DNA of 64,000 bases from Scilla litardierei. Its lineage: Eukaryota > Streptophyta > Magnoliopsida > Asparagales > Asparagaceae. Each line of letters begins with the position of its first letter. Positions within the stretch are counted from its first letter, which is position 1. Shown here in pieces: positions 31,379 through 41,190 of the stretch. Location of the stretch: positions 195,807,689-195,871,688 of the forward strand of contig CM061141.1 in NCBI GenBank assembly GCA_030789695.1, written 5' to 3'. Both the position numbers and the translations under genes were made by a program. Under the pieces are notes generated by a model that was not told where the DNA came from, made no database searches, and was given only the letters and a program-made list of their open reading frames with translations.

Positions 31379-32707
31379 TCATACGCTCACCTCCTGCTTC
31401 AGTGAGAAAAGCATCTCGAACACTCCGACCGACTGTCCTGCACCAAAACGCTCCATCAGAAGCCTGGTAAACTCCTCCCACGTCTGAAAAGGCTGCTGCT
31501 GATCAGTCCACCGAAACCAGCCTAAAGCCTCCCCCTCCAAACACACACATATCGCCCAAAGCCACTCCTCTCCTGGGACTGCCGACACCTCAAAGTACCT
31601 CTCCACCCGGTACAGCCAGTCGTCCGGATCTCCCCCCTCAAAAATGGGCACCTCGAGCTTCCTCAGATGTCTCTCTCCAGCAAATCCACCTCTCTCCTGC
31701 TGATGGAAGCCTCCTCTCTGCTGGTACCCCTGTCGTCTGTCTGGAAAATATGACTCGGCTCGATCTCGGAATCCTTTCTCTGCTCCATGCCCCGGCCAGT
31801 CATCCTGTGGATGTTCGTGCTCTCCCTGGTATCCTCCTGGTGTGCCCTGGTATGCTCTCTAATCCCCCGTCACTCACCCGAAGGGTGGGCCTGGGTCGAC
31901 GGGCCACCCATGAACTGGTGGTACCCTCCAGGTTGCTGAAATCCTTCGCCGGGTCCCACAAGTGGCTGAAAACCTGGAAATTGTGCTCCTCGGACGTCGC
32001 CCTGGGCCCCGGAAGCCCGGATCTGCTCGAAAATGTATGTCGGACATTCTGGAAGGCTGGCGGCCCCCGGGGTCTGTTGATGCTCGGAAGCCACCCCTGG
32101 GGTCAGGGGTTCGCCGAGGGCGGCCGGCCCTGATTTTGGGCCGGTGGCCCCCAGGCGGACCCGCCTGGGTTCGCCGACCCCATGGGGGCGGCGGGTGCGG
32201 CTGCCCCTCCTGGGGGCCTGGCGGGCCCCCCGAGGTTCTCTGGGGGTTCGCCGCCCCCCAGAGAACTGTGGGGATGCGGCGGCCAGCCGTCGTCCCACCG
32301 GAGGGGCGGGAATCCCCCTTCGGTGGGTCCTTCTCCGCGCGGCGGCGTGGGGTCATGATACCCCTCCCACTCCTTGTCACGTGGATTGAAGCCGCCGTCT
32401 TCACCTCATTCCGGACCTCTTTCGAAAAAATCATCTTTTTACCCTTGTCCTTTGCCAAAGGTGGCTCCTTTTTGCTTGGATCCACCTTCGGTGCGAGATG
32501 TGCGGTCAACGCCGCTAGAGCCCCCGTTATTTCCTCCAATTTTGCCTCCGTTCTCTCTTGGTTCTCTTTCATCTCTCCCCGGATCACCGCGGCTATCTCG
32601 GCGTCTTCCTTTCTCACGTCTATGAACCCCTTGCTGATTTGGGCTTTCATCCGTTCAACCTTCTCTTCCAAAACTTCAACCCGCTCCATGGATCGCGTGC
32701 TCGCCAT
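31379..32707 (-). pseudogene. gag: GYP2 gag (N-terminal helix, linker and core)
   Basis: The ATG at 32707 is shortly after the PBS. Residues 1-80 form a charged helical region (MASTRSMERVEVLEEKVERM). Basic KDKGKKMIFSKEVR follows, and then a Pro/Gly/Arg-rich linker from GC-rich DNA (about 31990-32330) reading to a stop near 31874. The gag core is at 31651-31379: MPIFEGGDPDDWLYRVERYF, CLEGEALGWFRWTDQQQPF and FSLKQEVSV, then a stop. That stop is a CpG-type change: the usual R is TGA before DYIRK. One frame change separates linker and core. Confidence 0.88.
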
Positions 32708-32716
32708 AGATCAACT

Positions 32717-32728
32717 GCTCTGATACCA
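32717..32728 (-). promoter_or_regulatory. GYP2 primer-binding site
   Basis: The minus strand reads TGGTATCAGAGC, three bases inside the 5' LTR, complementary to initiator-Met tRNA. Confidence 0.9.
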
Positions 32729-32731
32729 ATT

Positions 32732-33156
32732 TGATACGATTAGGGCTTTTTGTGGGGATCAAAGGTGGGATTTTTATGGCTTTGGACTTCCTAATCCAGG
32801 GTTTAGAGACGAAGAAGTGATATGAAATTATGAATTAAATCCTAGAATAATAGATCTAAACTCACGAACAACTAATTAGCAATAGAATTAAACTAGGGTT
32901 CTAAGGGAAAATAAAATACCTCTCAATTCTTCGATAAAAATCCTCGCTAGGGCCGGCCGGCCCCTTATTAGGGGATGGATTAATAAATGTCCAATTACCG
33001 ATTAACCCTCCCCTCCGGATGCGAAATTACAAGTTTGAAACCGGGTCCGTGGTGGACCCAAGTCGCCTCCTCCGTTGATAGACCCGAACCGGAGCCCCCT
33101 CTTGATCCATGCGGCCCGTCTCCCCTAGCCGCTCCTCTGATAGCCGCGCCATATCA
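32732..33156 (-). repeat. GYP2 5' LTR
   Basis: This 425-bp LTR has plus-strand ends TGATACGATTAGG and GCCATATCA. The PBS lies just inside it on the minus strand. Confidence 0.95.
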
Positions 33157-33272
33157 TAAACAAGTTTACTGTTATGCTAAAATCAAGCATAAACCTTTTA
33201 TTCACCTTAATTTGTCATTATACACCTATGACAAACTTCGTTAGAAAATGTATGTGTCTTTATTTCTATAAG

Positions 33273-33312
33273 CTATCCATCACAATGTATCCACAACTTA
33301 ATGTACTACGAG
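33273..33312 (+). other. Candidate host exon A (40 nt)
   Basis: It is bounded by a pyrimidine-rich stretch ending TTTCTATAAG and a donor ACGAG|GTAAAT. Frame 1 is open (L-S-I-T-M-Y-P-Q-L-N-V-L-R) and leaves one base, which fits the phase of candidate exon B. Weak evidence. Confidence 0.2.
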
Positions 33313-34157
33313 GTAAATGCATGTTACAAAGCGGTTTCCTTTTAAAGAACAGCTTTGGTATTGTTTTATGTGATAATGATCAAAATTGGTGTACAGCTAA
33401 GAAGAAATGGAAGGAAATATCTAAGAAGTTGTATCTATCATATAGTTCAAGTCCAACAAATGAAATCAGGTCAAACCAATATGCCTTTCTGAACGCAATG
33501 CCGAGAAAGTTTTCTTCATCGTTTAAGCCCAAAATCTCAAACTTGTCCCAATTGGCGGTCATGAATCTCGTATGATTTGTTTAATAATATGGTCTTCTAA
33601 CATGTCCACTTTTGAGTTTGGATCCTATATGTTAATGTCATATGGGTGGATCTACATGGGATCGACTTGATCAATTCCTTGTATTAGTATAATAAAACTT
33701 TTAAATTTTGTACTGCTGTTATCAAATTGTATGACAACATATCATGTGTTAGTTTTATAGTTATTGATCAACAAATATAATTCATTTACCACTATATTTA
33801 AATTAGAGTTAATATGCCAAAGAGAATTAAACATTGATTATTTGGGTGTTGATCAAGCACTCCTGGTTTTGCGAAGCTAAAATTTGTGTGTGTGCAACTA
33901 ACATTGACAATGATAAGTGTAAAAGTAAGTTATTTGGGCATGCAACATGCATGTAGAACAGATCACGGCTTTGCTAACATAAAAACAGATGCATAAATTT
34001 TTTTAATGTTAATAAATGAACGAGGCAGTTATAAAGACGAAATTGCAAATGGTACAAAAACAAAAAATCAATATCTAGTATATCTGTAAAAAATAAAATT
34101 TATGTAGAAATTTATTTCCATATTCTCTAGTAGTATGACATAAATGGCAGATCAATA

Positions 34158-34223
34158 TGGATCTGCATTATATTGCATACCACCATCTAATGGATCTGCA
34201 TTATATTGCATACCATCATCTAT
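34158..34223. repeat. 33-bp tandem duplication
   Basis: Two copies of TGGATCTGCATTATATTGCA plus the following CATACCA(C/T)CATCTA. They differ at one or two bases. Confidence 0.85.
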
Positions 34224-34473
34224 TGACAACATCATCTAAGCATTTCAACATGATATCCTATAGTTGATTCCATGCACACCTATATCCATCTATGTATTTA
34301 ATAATTTAAGTAAAACCATTTGAATGATCACTTTATGGTACTCTAAAACAAATTCCACTTTATTGTCCAATCAATACAAGATTTTGCACACCACGCTTTT
34401 TCTTCATTGTTCTTTCTTTGATTCTTCATTGATTTCTCTTCCTCACATTCTTTTTTTTCTCGGACAGGTCGAG

Positions 34474-34527
34474 AGGTTGGTAACTTAATTGATGCTGCAA
34501 GCCATAACATACCCATAAGAGGTAAGC
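34474..34527 (+). other. Candidate host exon B (~54 nt)
   Basis: A strong polypyrimidine tract and acceptor (TTTTTTTTCTCGGACAG) precede it and the donor AAGAG|GTAAGC follows. One frame is open, reading REVGNLIDAASHNIPIR. The other two have stops. I do not recognise the protein. Of the three candidates this has the best splice signals. Confidence 0.35.
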
Positions 34528-37061
34528 TACGCTATCTTTTTTTCTTGTGTTATCAATGACTTATTTTGCTTGCTGTCATTTGGTTGGCATCATGAGAGAG
34601 GCAAAGCACTTTATTTTAAAGAAGCATATGGTTCCAGCTTTCTTTTGTTACTTAATCCAGCATTTTCTAAGAAGGATCTGTAGAACGTGGAATGGCTCTC
34701 TTATATTGAGAAAATTCTTGCTAGTGGCATTTGATCTTAGAAATCATTGACCGCTACAATTGAGAAATTTTCTCTAGTGGCATTCAAGTACAGAAGCAGT
34801 TGACAGATGCATAAATCACTATAATTTGTTTTTCAGTTAAAGTGGTGAATATTGTGGTTGATTAGGCACTTCTATAAGCCTTGCACCTTTGCTGGGTAAT
34901 ACCTTTGTTGCTGCATCAAGCTCTGTGAGCCAAATTGAGCAAAAGGATGCCACTTTGTGATTTTGTACAGATGCCAGTTTTGAACTATAGTAAACGTATT
35001 TTGTAGCTTTTGACCAAGCGACAGACTCGACACAACTCACAGATAAGTCAACCTTTATTGAAGGTCTGATTCCACGTTATAAAAAGTTCTAGAATTTCAA
35101 CATAGCGTTAATGTCATCATATCATCCTAATTTAAAGGTTTGAAGTGTGATTGGAATGCACATAAGGTGCCTCAAGTAGTTGAGATTCAAAATGTCAAAA
35201 TATCTGACAACTAAAGTAATTAGGTTGCATACTTTTTCCCCATGTAAATGGGCCGTAATGGAGCATGGCTAAAAAAATATGAAAACTCCATTAAAGAATA
35301 ACCAATTTTTCTCCAACTCCCGTCAACTTATCTTCACTTCTTTAACATTGTTAGGTGCATGTCTGGCCGATGAAACCGCGCCAAAGAGGACGGTTACGAA
35401 ACCGTGAAGGTTAGTTGATGGGTAAGTAGCATATCTATCCGGTCATGTACTAGGAAGCCTCAAAATCTTTGTAGACTAGGACTACATCTGGATGATGAAA
35501 AAGTATGAGATTACTCATTATAGGTAATTGATGTTATCTCTATGGCACATTATAAGCCCACGGGCAAGCTTGTTAAATCTTCAGCCAGATAGCATTGACA
35601 CTTCAACAATACAGACATGTCATATCAGACACACATGCCACACACATGTGACATATTGGACGCAATAATTCTATCTTGAGTCCAGTTTTTCGAATTTGCT
35701 TTAATGTCCTAGAGTCGCGTCGGCGTGTTCGAATTTGCTTTAATGTCCTAGAGTCGTGTCGGCGTGTCCATGTACATGCAATATAATTATTCGGTATACA
35801 AAAGAATAGATAGCATACTCATATTTACTTGTGATGACGAGAGTTGAGATTGCTAGAAATGATACCTGTTAGGAAGCTTACAAATGTCAACTAATAACTA
35901 CATAGATGGAGCTTGTAGAAGGAAGAGAACTAAAGTTACAGAAGATGCACTGTGATTCGAGTGGTAATCTGTTGTCTCAAGAAGTTATTCTAACTTTCAT
36001 CTTGATAGGGAAAGCCATTATAGGTGGGCTACTGTACTAACTTGCTAATTGTGGTTATCACTTAACAGATATAGAACAGTATAGAAAAGTTGACATGTAT
36101 TTTACCTTTAACTCTGGTCTGACCAGCTTCTCATAAATCTACTTTCCAGAGTATTCACAAGGCCTAAATACTTTCAGTTGGCTAGGGATGTGAAACTTCA
36201 CAATGTGAATGGAATTTGGCAAAGACACATTTCTTTAATATTAGTGTAACGATTATAATACCACTAGAGTACTAACTTTGCATGTGCCATTGAATTGGTT
36301 GATTCCACTTTGTATGAAAGGCCGACTTTTGCTTTCTACAATTTTATGTTGAACCTTTGAAGTTTGTTTGCTATTGGTTAAGTAAATGTTTTACTCATTT
36401 CAGAGATACATACTCTATATTTGGGTCTAAACATACATAATTAAAATAGTGTTGCCTTCTTTGCCGAATCTTTATCTAATAGAAAATAGTAAAAACAAAC
36501 ACCACCCAGCTTTAAAAAACCCAGATCACAATGGTTAATCTACAATTGTCAATCTGAGGAGAATGCTATTAAAGTTCACATCAGATGGCAAGTAACACAC
36601 TTGGATATGTGGATATAGGAATTGATAAATATATAACATTCAGTACTGATCCAGTCGGTAATGAACAATGATCCTCACAACTAAAAAAACGTGATAGGAA
36701 ATGAAAATCAGCAGCATACGTGTCTGCAGTACATTTTAGTAGCATACCATGTATATTTGTACAGCAAATTTTATTCTTATGTTCTGAAAAGATTTTTATT
36801 ATTATTGTAAGTCTCAACAGTTACACTGTACGGACAGATACACACAAAACACTCACATTTATGAAAGCAAGCAGGCAGGCGGGTAAGCATATGTGCATCT
36901 ATGCGTGCCCATATTAAAATATCTATGACTACATTCATACTTGCTAATACATGCATGTCTTCACATATTTGTATGTATGTATCATCTAATGATTCCTGAT
37001 TATTATTCGAAGAAAAAACTTAACTAGCTACGCATGTAATTGGCTTCAAAATTTTCACAGG

Positions 37062-37121
37062 GCTGTAATTCACATTTGCCAAAGGTACTCCCAACCACTG
37101 GAATATGAAAATAACTTGCGG
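37062..37121 (+). other. Candidate host exon C (~60 nt)
   Basis: An acceptor-like AAAATTTTCACAG and donor TTGCG|GTAAGC bound a segment whose open frame reads AVIHICQRYSQPLEYENNL. The phase does not directly follow exon B, so at least one exon would lie between. Protein not recognised. Confidence 0.3.
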
Positions 37122-37432
37122 TAAGCTATTTTTGGCTAAACGTGTATGCTTTATACAGAGTGGAAGTTTGCAACCATATTCCACTTCAGATAACATACAC
37201 CCAGTTCCAAAGCTTATGGTTTCTTGTCAGCATCACTATGTAATCACATGGTTCATAAAGGAATTGAATTACGAATTTACCAGGTTTTCTACTTCATGCT
37301 GCATAGAAAAGAGAAATAACCGAATGAATTGTTGTTCACTGATTTCTATGATTATAGACATTATGCTTGTCTGAGTAGCTACCAAAACACGTCCATAGAA
37401 AGTCCCCATTGATATTTCTAAACTGCATCAAA

Positions 37433-37516
37433 TCTATTCTATAAAAGAGAGCATGCCACCTAGGATTGTCCTAGGTGGCAGGGTTTGTCCCAGTCACAAG
37501 TTGACTGGGACAAACC
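37433..37516 (+). mobile_element. Possible Helitron 5' terminus with two adjacent hairpins
   Basis: After an A at 37432 the sequence starts TCTATTCTATAAAAGAGAG, like the 5' ends of many plant Helitrons (TC start, A/T target). Two perfect hairpins follow: TGCCACCTAGGA/TCCTAGGTGGCA (37454-37480) and GGTTTGTCCCAGTC/GACTGGGACAAACC (37482-37516). No CTRR 3' end or Rep/helicase gene is visible. TCTTATTTACGTGTTTGCC is repeated at about 37540 and 37595. The stretch to about 37800 holds no gene. Confidence 0.35.
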
Positions 37517-38488
37517 CCCAAAAATAACCCACCCTTCCTCTTATTTACGTGTTTGCCACTCCCACCCACAATACCCTAAAAGCACCCCCCAAGTCATCTT
37601 ATTTACGTGTTTGCCCTCTTTTGGGCTTTGGGGGTTTGGGCTTTCTTTTGGGCTATGCGGTTTTGGGCGTCGGGTTTTGTTTTTGTGTCTTTTTACCTCC
37701 GACGCTACCGACACACACCCACACTTTTCTCTCCTTTTTGCTTGTGCGTGTGCACCACATTCTTTTCGTACGGGGGTTTTTCCGCGCCGTGCACTTTGTG
37801 CCTCGGCCAGGGTGGCCTGGCCCTGGCCTGGCCGCGGCCAGGGCCTTCTGGCCCTGGCCGTGGCCGGCCAGGGCCGGCCCTGGCCTGGCCTGGCCTGGCC
37901 GCGGCCAGGGCTTCCTGGCCCTGGCCGTGGCCGGCCAGGGCCGGCCGGCCATGGCCTATTGGCCTTGCCCGGCCATGGCCCTTTAGCCATGGCCGGTCTC
38001 CCCCCTTTCATGGGGTGGCCGCATGCACTTCACCCCCTTGATGGGGTGGTCGCCGGTGGTTATTGGCCGTAGCCAACCCCCTCCGCATGGGGAGAGGGGG
38101 TGCATGGCCTTCATAGCCCATTTGGCCATGGTGCACATGCACCAAATTTACTCTTACCCGATGGAAATAACTACCATCATCTTCCTCGATGAAGCACCCG
38201 TTCGTCGATGAAGCACCCGTTCGTCGAGAAATTAGTTATTTCCTAATGGCCGTGTGCCAAAAATGAAAAATAACATACTACGTGAACGGTCGGTTCTTCC
38301 CGTCACGGAGAGTTCCTACCATATCCGTAATGATAGGAGACCCTAACGTGAAAAGAACAACCGCTGCGTTCTCTCCGTCACGAAGCGTTCCTACTATATC
38401 CGTAATAGTAGGAGACCCATTCGTGAAAAAGACAACGACTCGTTCATAGTTTCGACGGGGCGGTGGTTTGACCGGGGCGAACCCATAT

Positions 38489-38501
38489 GGCTCTGATACC
38501 A
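38489..38501 (-). promoter_or_regulatory. COP3-L primer-binding site
   Basis: The minus strand reads TGGTATCAGAGCC one base inside the LTR, the canonical form. The plus-strand COP3 copy has AGAACC instead of AGAGCC. Confidence 0.88.
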
Positions 38502-38502
38502 A

Positions 38503-39108
38503 TGTAGGATCCTGCCAAAACAGAGTTAGGATCGATAATATGAAGTTGAGACTTACGCTTGCGTACGCGGCACGGTAGTCTACGAACTTCGCCTTCGGAT
38601 TCGCCATGACGGATCGAGTCTACTCACGAACGGAGTAAGGCTACTAAATCCACAATCTAAATCTCTACTTTAGATTAAGAACTTGGATAGAGGAAGAGAA
38701 AGGATTTCTGCAGAGCTTCGCTAGAATGAAGTTGCATGCATGAATTTCATGCCAAAGGTGTAAGAAATGGCTTACCCTTGGGTCTTATTTATAGCCCCCA
38801 AGGTAGTTATTTTAGGGTAAGTTGTTCCTTTGGAACAACTTAATTAAGGTGTACCATGATACATGGCACATTATAAGCTTAAGTTGTACCATATGCATGG
38901 TACAACATAAGCTTAAGATATTCCCCTTTTATTAGCCATATGTCGCATGCACTTATGCATATATAATGCGACTTTCCCACTCATCCAGAGATCCTCTCCG
39001 CAAGGGAACAGATTCCCTTTGTACACGACTTCGTGTACGCGACGTTCGAGGTCCGTATTCCCTCGTACATCCCCCACAAGGGTGTACAAACGTCTTCCAT
39101 ATCCAACA
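38503..39108 (-). repeat. COP3-L LTR (complete, reversed)
   Basis: This 606-bp LTR is the reverse complement of the LTR at 45914-46521 with few differences. Its outer end abuts the truncated LTR of COP3. Confidence 0.93.
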
Positions 39109-39245
39109 CTTACTCCGTTCGTGAGAAGACTCGATCCGTCGTGGCGAATCCGAAGGCGAAGTTCGTAGACTACCGTGCCGCATACGCAAGCGTAAGTCTA
39201 AACTTCATATTATCGATCCTAACTCTGTTTTGGCAGGATCCTACA
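39109..39245 (+). repeat. COP3 5' LTR, 3' 137 bp only
   Basis: It matches the end of the 3' LTR from CTTACTCCGTTCGTGAG to GGATCCTACA. The missing 5' part would lie left of COP3-L if that copy integrated here, but it is not found there. Confidence 0.92.
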
Positions 39246-39246
39246 T

Positions 39247-39259
39247 TGGTATCAGAACC
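39247..39259 (+). promoter_or_regulatory. COP3 primer-binding site
   Basis: TGGTATCAGAACC lies one base after the LTR, one base off the canonical sequence. Confidence 0.85.
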
Positions 39260-39769
39260 ATATGGGTTCGCCCCGGTCAAACCGCCGCCCCGTCGAAACT
39301 ATGAACGAGTCGTTGTCTTTTTCACGAATGGGTCTCCTACTATTACGGATATAGTAGGAACGCTTCGTGACGGAGAGAACGCAACGGTTGTTCTTTTCAC
39401 GTTAGGGTCTCCTATCATTACGGATATGGTAGGAACTCTCCGTGACGGGAAGAACCGACCGTTCACGTAGTATGTTATTTTTCATTTTTGGCACACGTCC
39501 ATTAGGAAATAACTAATTTCTCGACGAACGGGTGCTTCATCGACGAACGGGTGCTTCATCGAGGAAGATGATGGTAGTTATTTCCATCGGGTAAGAGGAA
39601 ATTTGGTGCATGTGCACCATGGCCAAATGGGCTATGAAGGCCATGCACCCCCCCTCCTCAAGCGGAGGGGGTTGGCTACGGCCAATAACCACCGGCGACC
39701 ACCCCATCAAGGGGGAGGAATAAGTGCGGCAACCCCATTCAAAGGGGGTGGCCGGCCATGGCCAAAGGG

Positions 39770-40240
39770 GCCATGGCCGGCCAACGCCGAATGGCCTTGG
39801 CCATGGCCGGCCATGGCCAGGCCGGCAGTGGCCGGCCAGGCCGGCCCTGGCCGGCCTGCCGGCCCTGGCAGAGGCCAGGGCCGGCGCCCTGGCCACTGCC
39901 AGGGCCTGGCCGAGGCCAGGGCAGGAGCCCTGGCCCCGGCCAGGGCCGGCGCCCTGGCCACTGCCAGGGCCTGGCCGAGGCCAGGGCAGGAGCCCTGGCC
40001 CCGGCCAGCGGCCAGGCCGCCCTGGCAGAGGCCAGGGCAGCGCCCTGGCCTCAGGCCAGGGCCTGGCCGAGGCCAGGGCAGGAGCCCTGGCCCCGGCCAG
40101 TGGCCTGGCCGGCCGGCCCTGGCAGAGGCCAGGGCCTGGCCGGCCCTGGCCGAGGGGGCCAGGGCCCCTGGTCGGCCAGGGCAGAGGCACTGGCCGGCCC
40201 TTGGCCAAGCCCCGGCCAGGGCAGAGGCCCTGGCCGGGAG
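39770..40240. repeat. GGCC/CCAGGG-rich low-complexity leader block
   Basis: About 470 bp made of GGCCAGGGC, CCCTGGCC and GGCCGG words in both orientations, locally repeated with periods near 60 bp. It lies between PBS and gag in COP3. A variant form is in COP3-L (about 37810-37995). Both strands are open in several frames because stop triplets are absent from such sequence; I do not regard these as genes. Confidence 0.92.
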
Positions 40241-40460
40241 AAGTTGCATTTTCGAAAAATTGGTCGACCAATTTGGTGTTTTTGGTCGACCAATCTGGCA
40301 GAAGGTCTGGGTCGACTGCAAACTTGCCAACTGACCCATACGGGGTGACAAAAGGCATTGGCCAAACTCGAATGTGCCGATTAGCCCATACGGGGCTAAC
40401 CACAATACCGACTAGCCCATACGGGGTTAACATTTTAAATGAAGTTTTTTTTAACCTGGG

Positions 40461-40700
40461 CTCTACTCCTTGAAGACTAGCCATAGTGCTCTACTTCATG
40501 CGAGATTAGCCAAGTCATTGTGCTCTACTCTACGGAGATTAGCCAATGTACTTATGTAATTGTGCTCTACTCCTTGAAGATTAGCCATAATGCTCTACTT
40601 CATGCGAGATTAGCCATGTCATTGTGCTCTACTCTACGGAGATTAGCCAATGAACTTATGACGTTGTGCTCTACTCTACGGAGATTAGCCAATGTATTTT
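40461..40700. repeat. 104-bp tandem repeat in COP3 leader
   Basis: Units starting CTCTACTCCTTGAAGA at 40461 and 40565, with a partial third at about 40669. Sub-units share GCTCTACT and GATTAGCCA. Confidence 0.88.
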
Positions 40701-40737
40701 ATATTCGTTTTGAAAAATACGTTTTTAAAAACGCTTT

Positions 40738-41043
40738 TTCGCTGCGAAGTACTATAAGAGTACTAACATTTGATAAAGTGAGGGAGAAATATTGAAAGTT
40801 ACTCTAGATGGTGATTGGAAACATAGTGACCTTTCCGATTCTAGAGTAACATCTTCAATATTTTTCGAAAGTAACTTATCAAATACTCGTTTTCCGCTGC
40901 TAGTACTATAAGAGTACTATTGTTTGATAAGTGATGGGGGAATATTGAAGGTTGTTCTAGATGGTGATTGGAATCATAGAAACCTTTTCGATTCTAGAAC
41001 AACATCTTCAATATTTTTCGAAAGTAACTTATCAAATATAATA
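40738..41043. repeat. ~155-bp tandem duplication in COP3 leader
   Basis: Two units begin CGCTGC...AGTACTATAAGAGTACT (about 40740 and 40895). Each contains an inverted pair around TCTAGATGGTGATTGGAA and CGATTCTAGA, and ends TTCGAAAGTAACTTATCAAA. Confidence 0.85.
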
Positions 41044-41190
41044 TAATTCCAAGTGGGTTTTGAATTTTAGAACTATCCAAATGGGATATTCTATTATCAT
41101 TTCAAGTGGGAGTTATATTTTAAGAATTTTTATGCAATGTTTTTGATCGAACCTTCGGTTTTGTGTCTTTTGCAGCATTTTAAAAGTAAA

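Larger units (their letters stand above)
27715..33156 (-). mobile_element. GYP2: Ty3/gypsy chromovirus, internally deleted
   Basis: Equal 425-bp LTRs (27715-28139, 32732-33156) are flanked by the TSD TAAAC (27710-27714, 33157-33161). The PBS is at 32717-32728 and a polypurine tract TTTTGGGGGGAG is next to the 3' LTR. By eye the LTRs differ at roughly 17 sites (about 4%). Gag, protease, RT, RNase H, integrase and a chromodomain-like tail occur in gypsy order. Damage is limited to a handful of stops, a frameshift or two and one in-frame deletion between protease and RT, making it the best preserved element here. Confidence 0.96.
33162..37432. other. Host-like AT-rich DNA with candidate exons
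   Basis: I find no retroelement ends and no long coding frame here. Three short segments look like spliced exons and are listed separately (33273, 34474, 37062). A 133-codon plus-strand frame at 33174-33575 has no recognisable motif. The rest is AT-rich with simple duplications and might be intron or intergenic DNA. Confidence 0.5.
37800..39108 (-). mobile_element. COP3-L: inverted partial COP3 copy (LTR and leader)
   Basis: 38503-39108 is a complete 606-bp COP3 LTR in reverse orientation (plus-strand TGTAGGATCC ... CCAACA). To its left, 38489-38501 is its PBS, and 37800-38488 is the COP3 leader in reverse, matching 39260 to about 40240 base for base with few changes. Homology ends in the GGCCAGG-rich DNA near 37800. 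There is no gag or pol here. The exact LTR terminus at 39108 suggests an integration event rather than random breakage. Confidence 0.88.

Noticed and set aside
33174..33575. A 133-codon plus-strand frame
   Set aside because: No recognisable motif, AT-driven composition and no supporting splice or promoter signal; kept only as part of the host-like stretch.
35345..35415. Possible exon with GC-rich sequence before GTTAGTTGATGG
   Set aside because: Only a weak acceptor (ACATTGTTAG) and no phase agreement with the other candidate exons.
37485..38072. A 195-codon plus-strand frame in the left foldback arm
   Set aside because: Same compositional reason; it crosses from host DNA into the reversed COP3 leader.
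39537..40484. Several long frames on both strands in the GGCC-rich leader
   Set aside because: The sequence lacks stop triplets because of its composition; products are Ala/Gly/Pro/Arg repeats without any domain.
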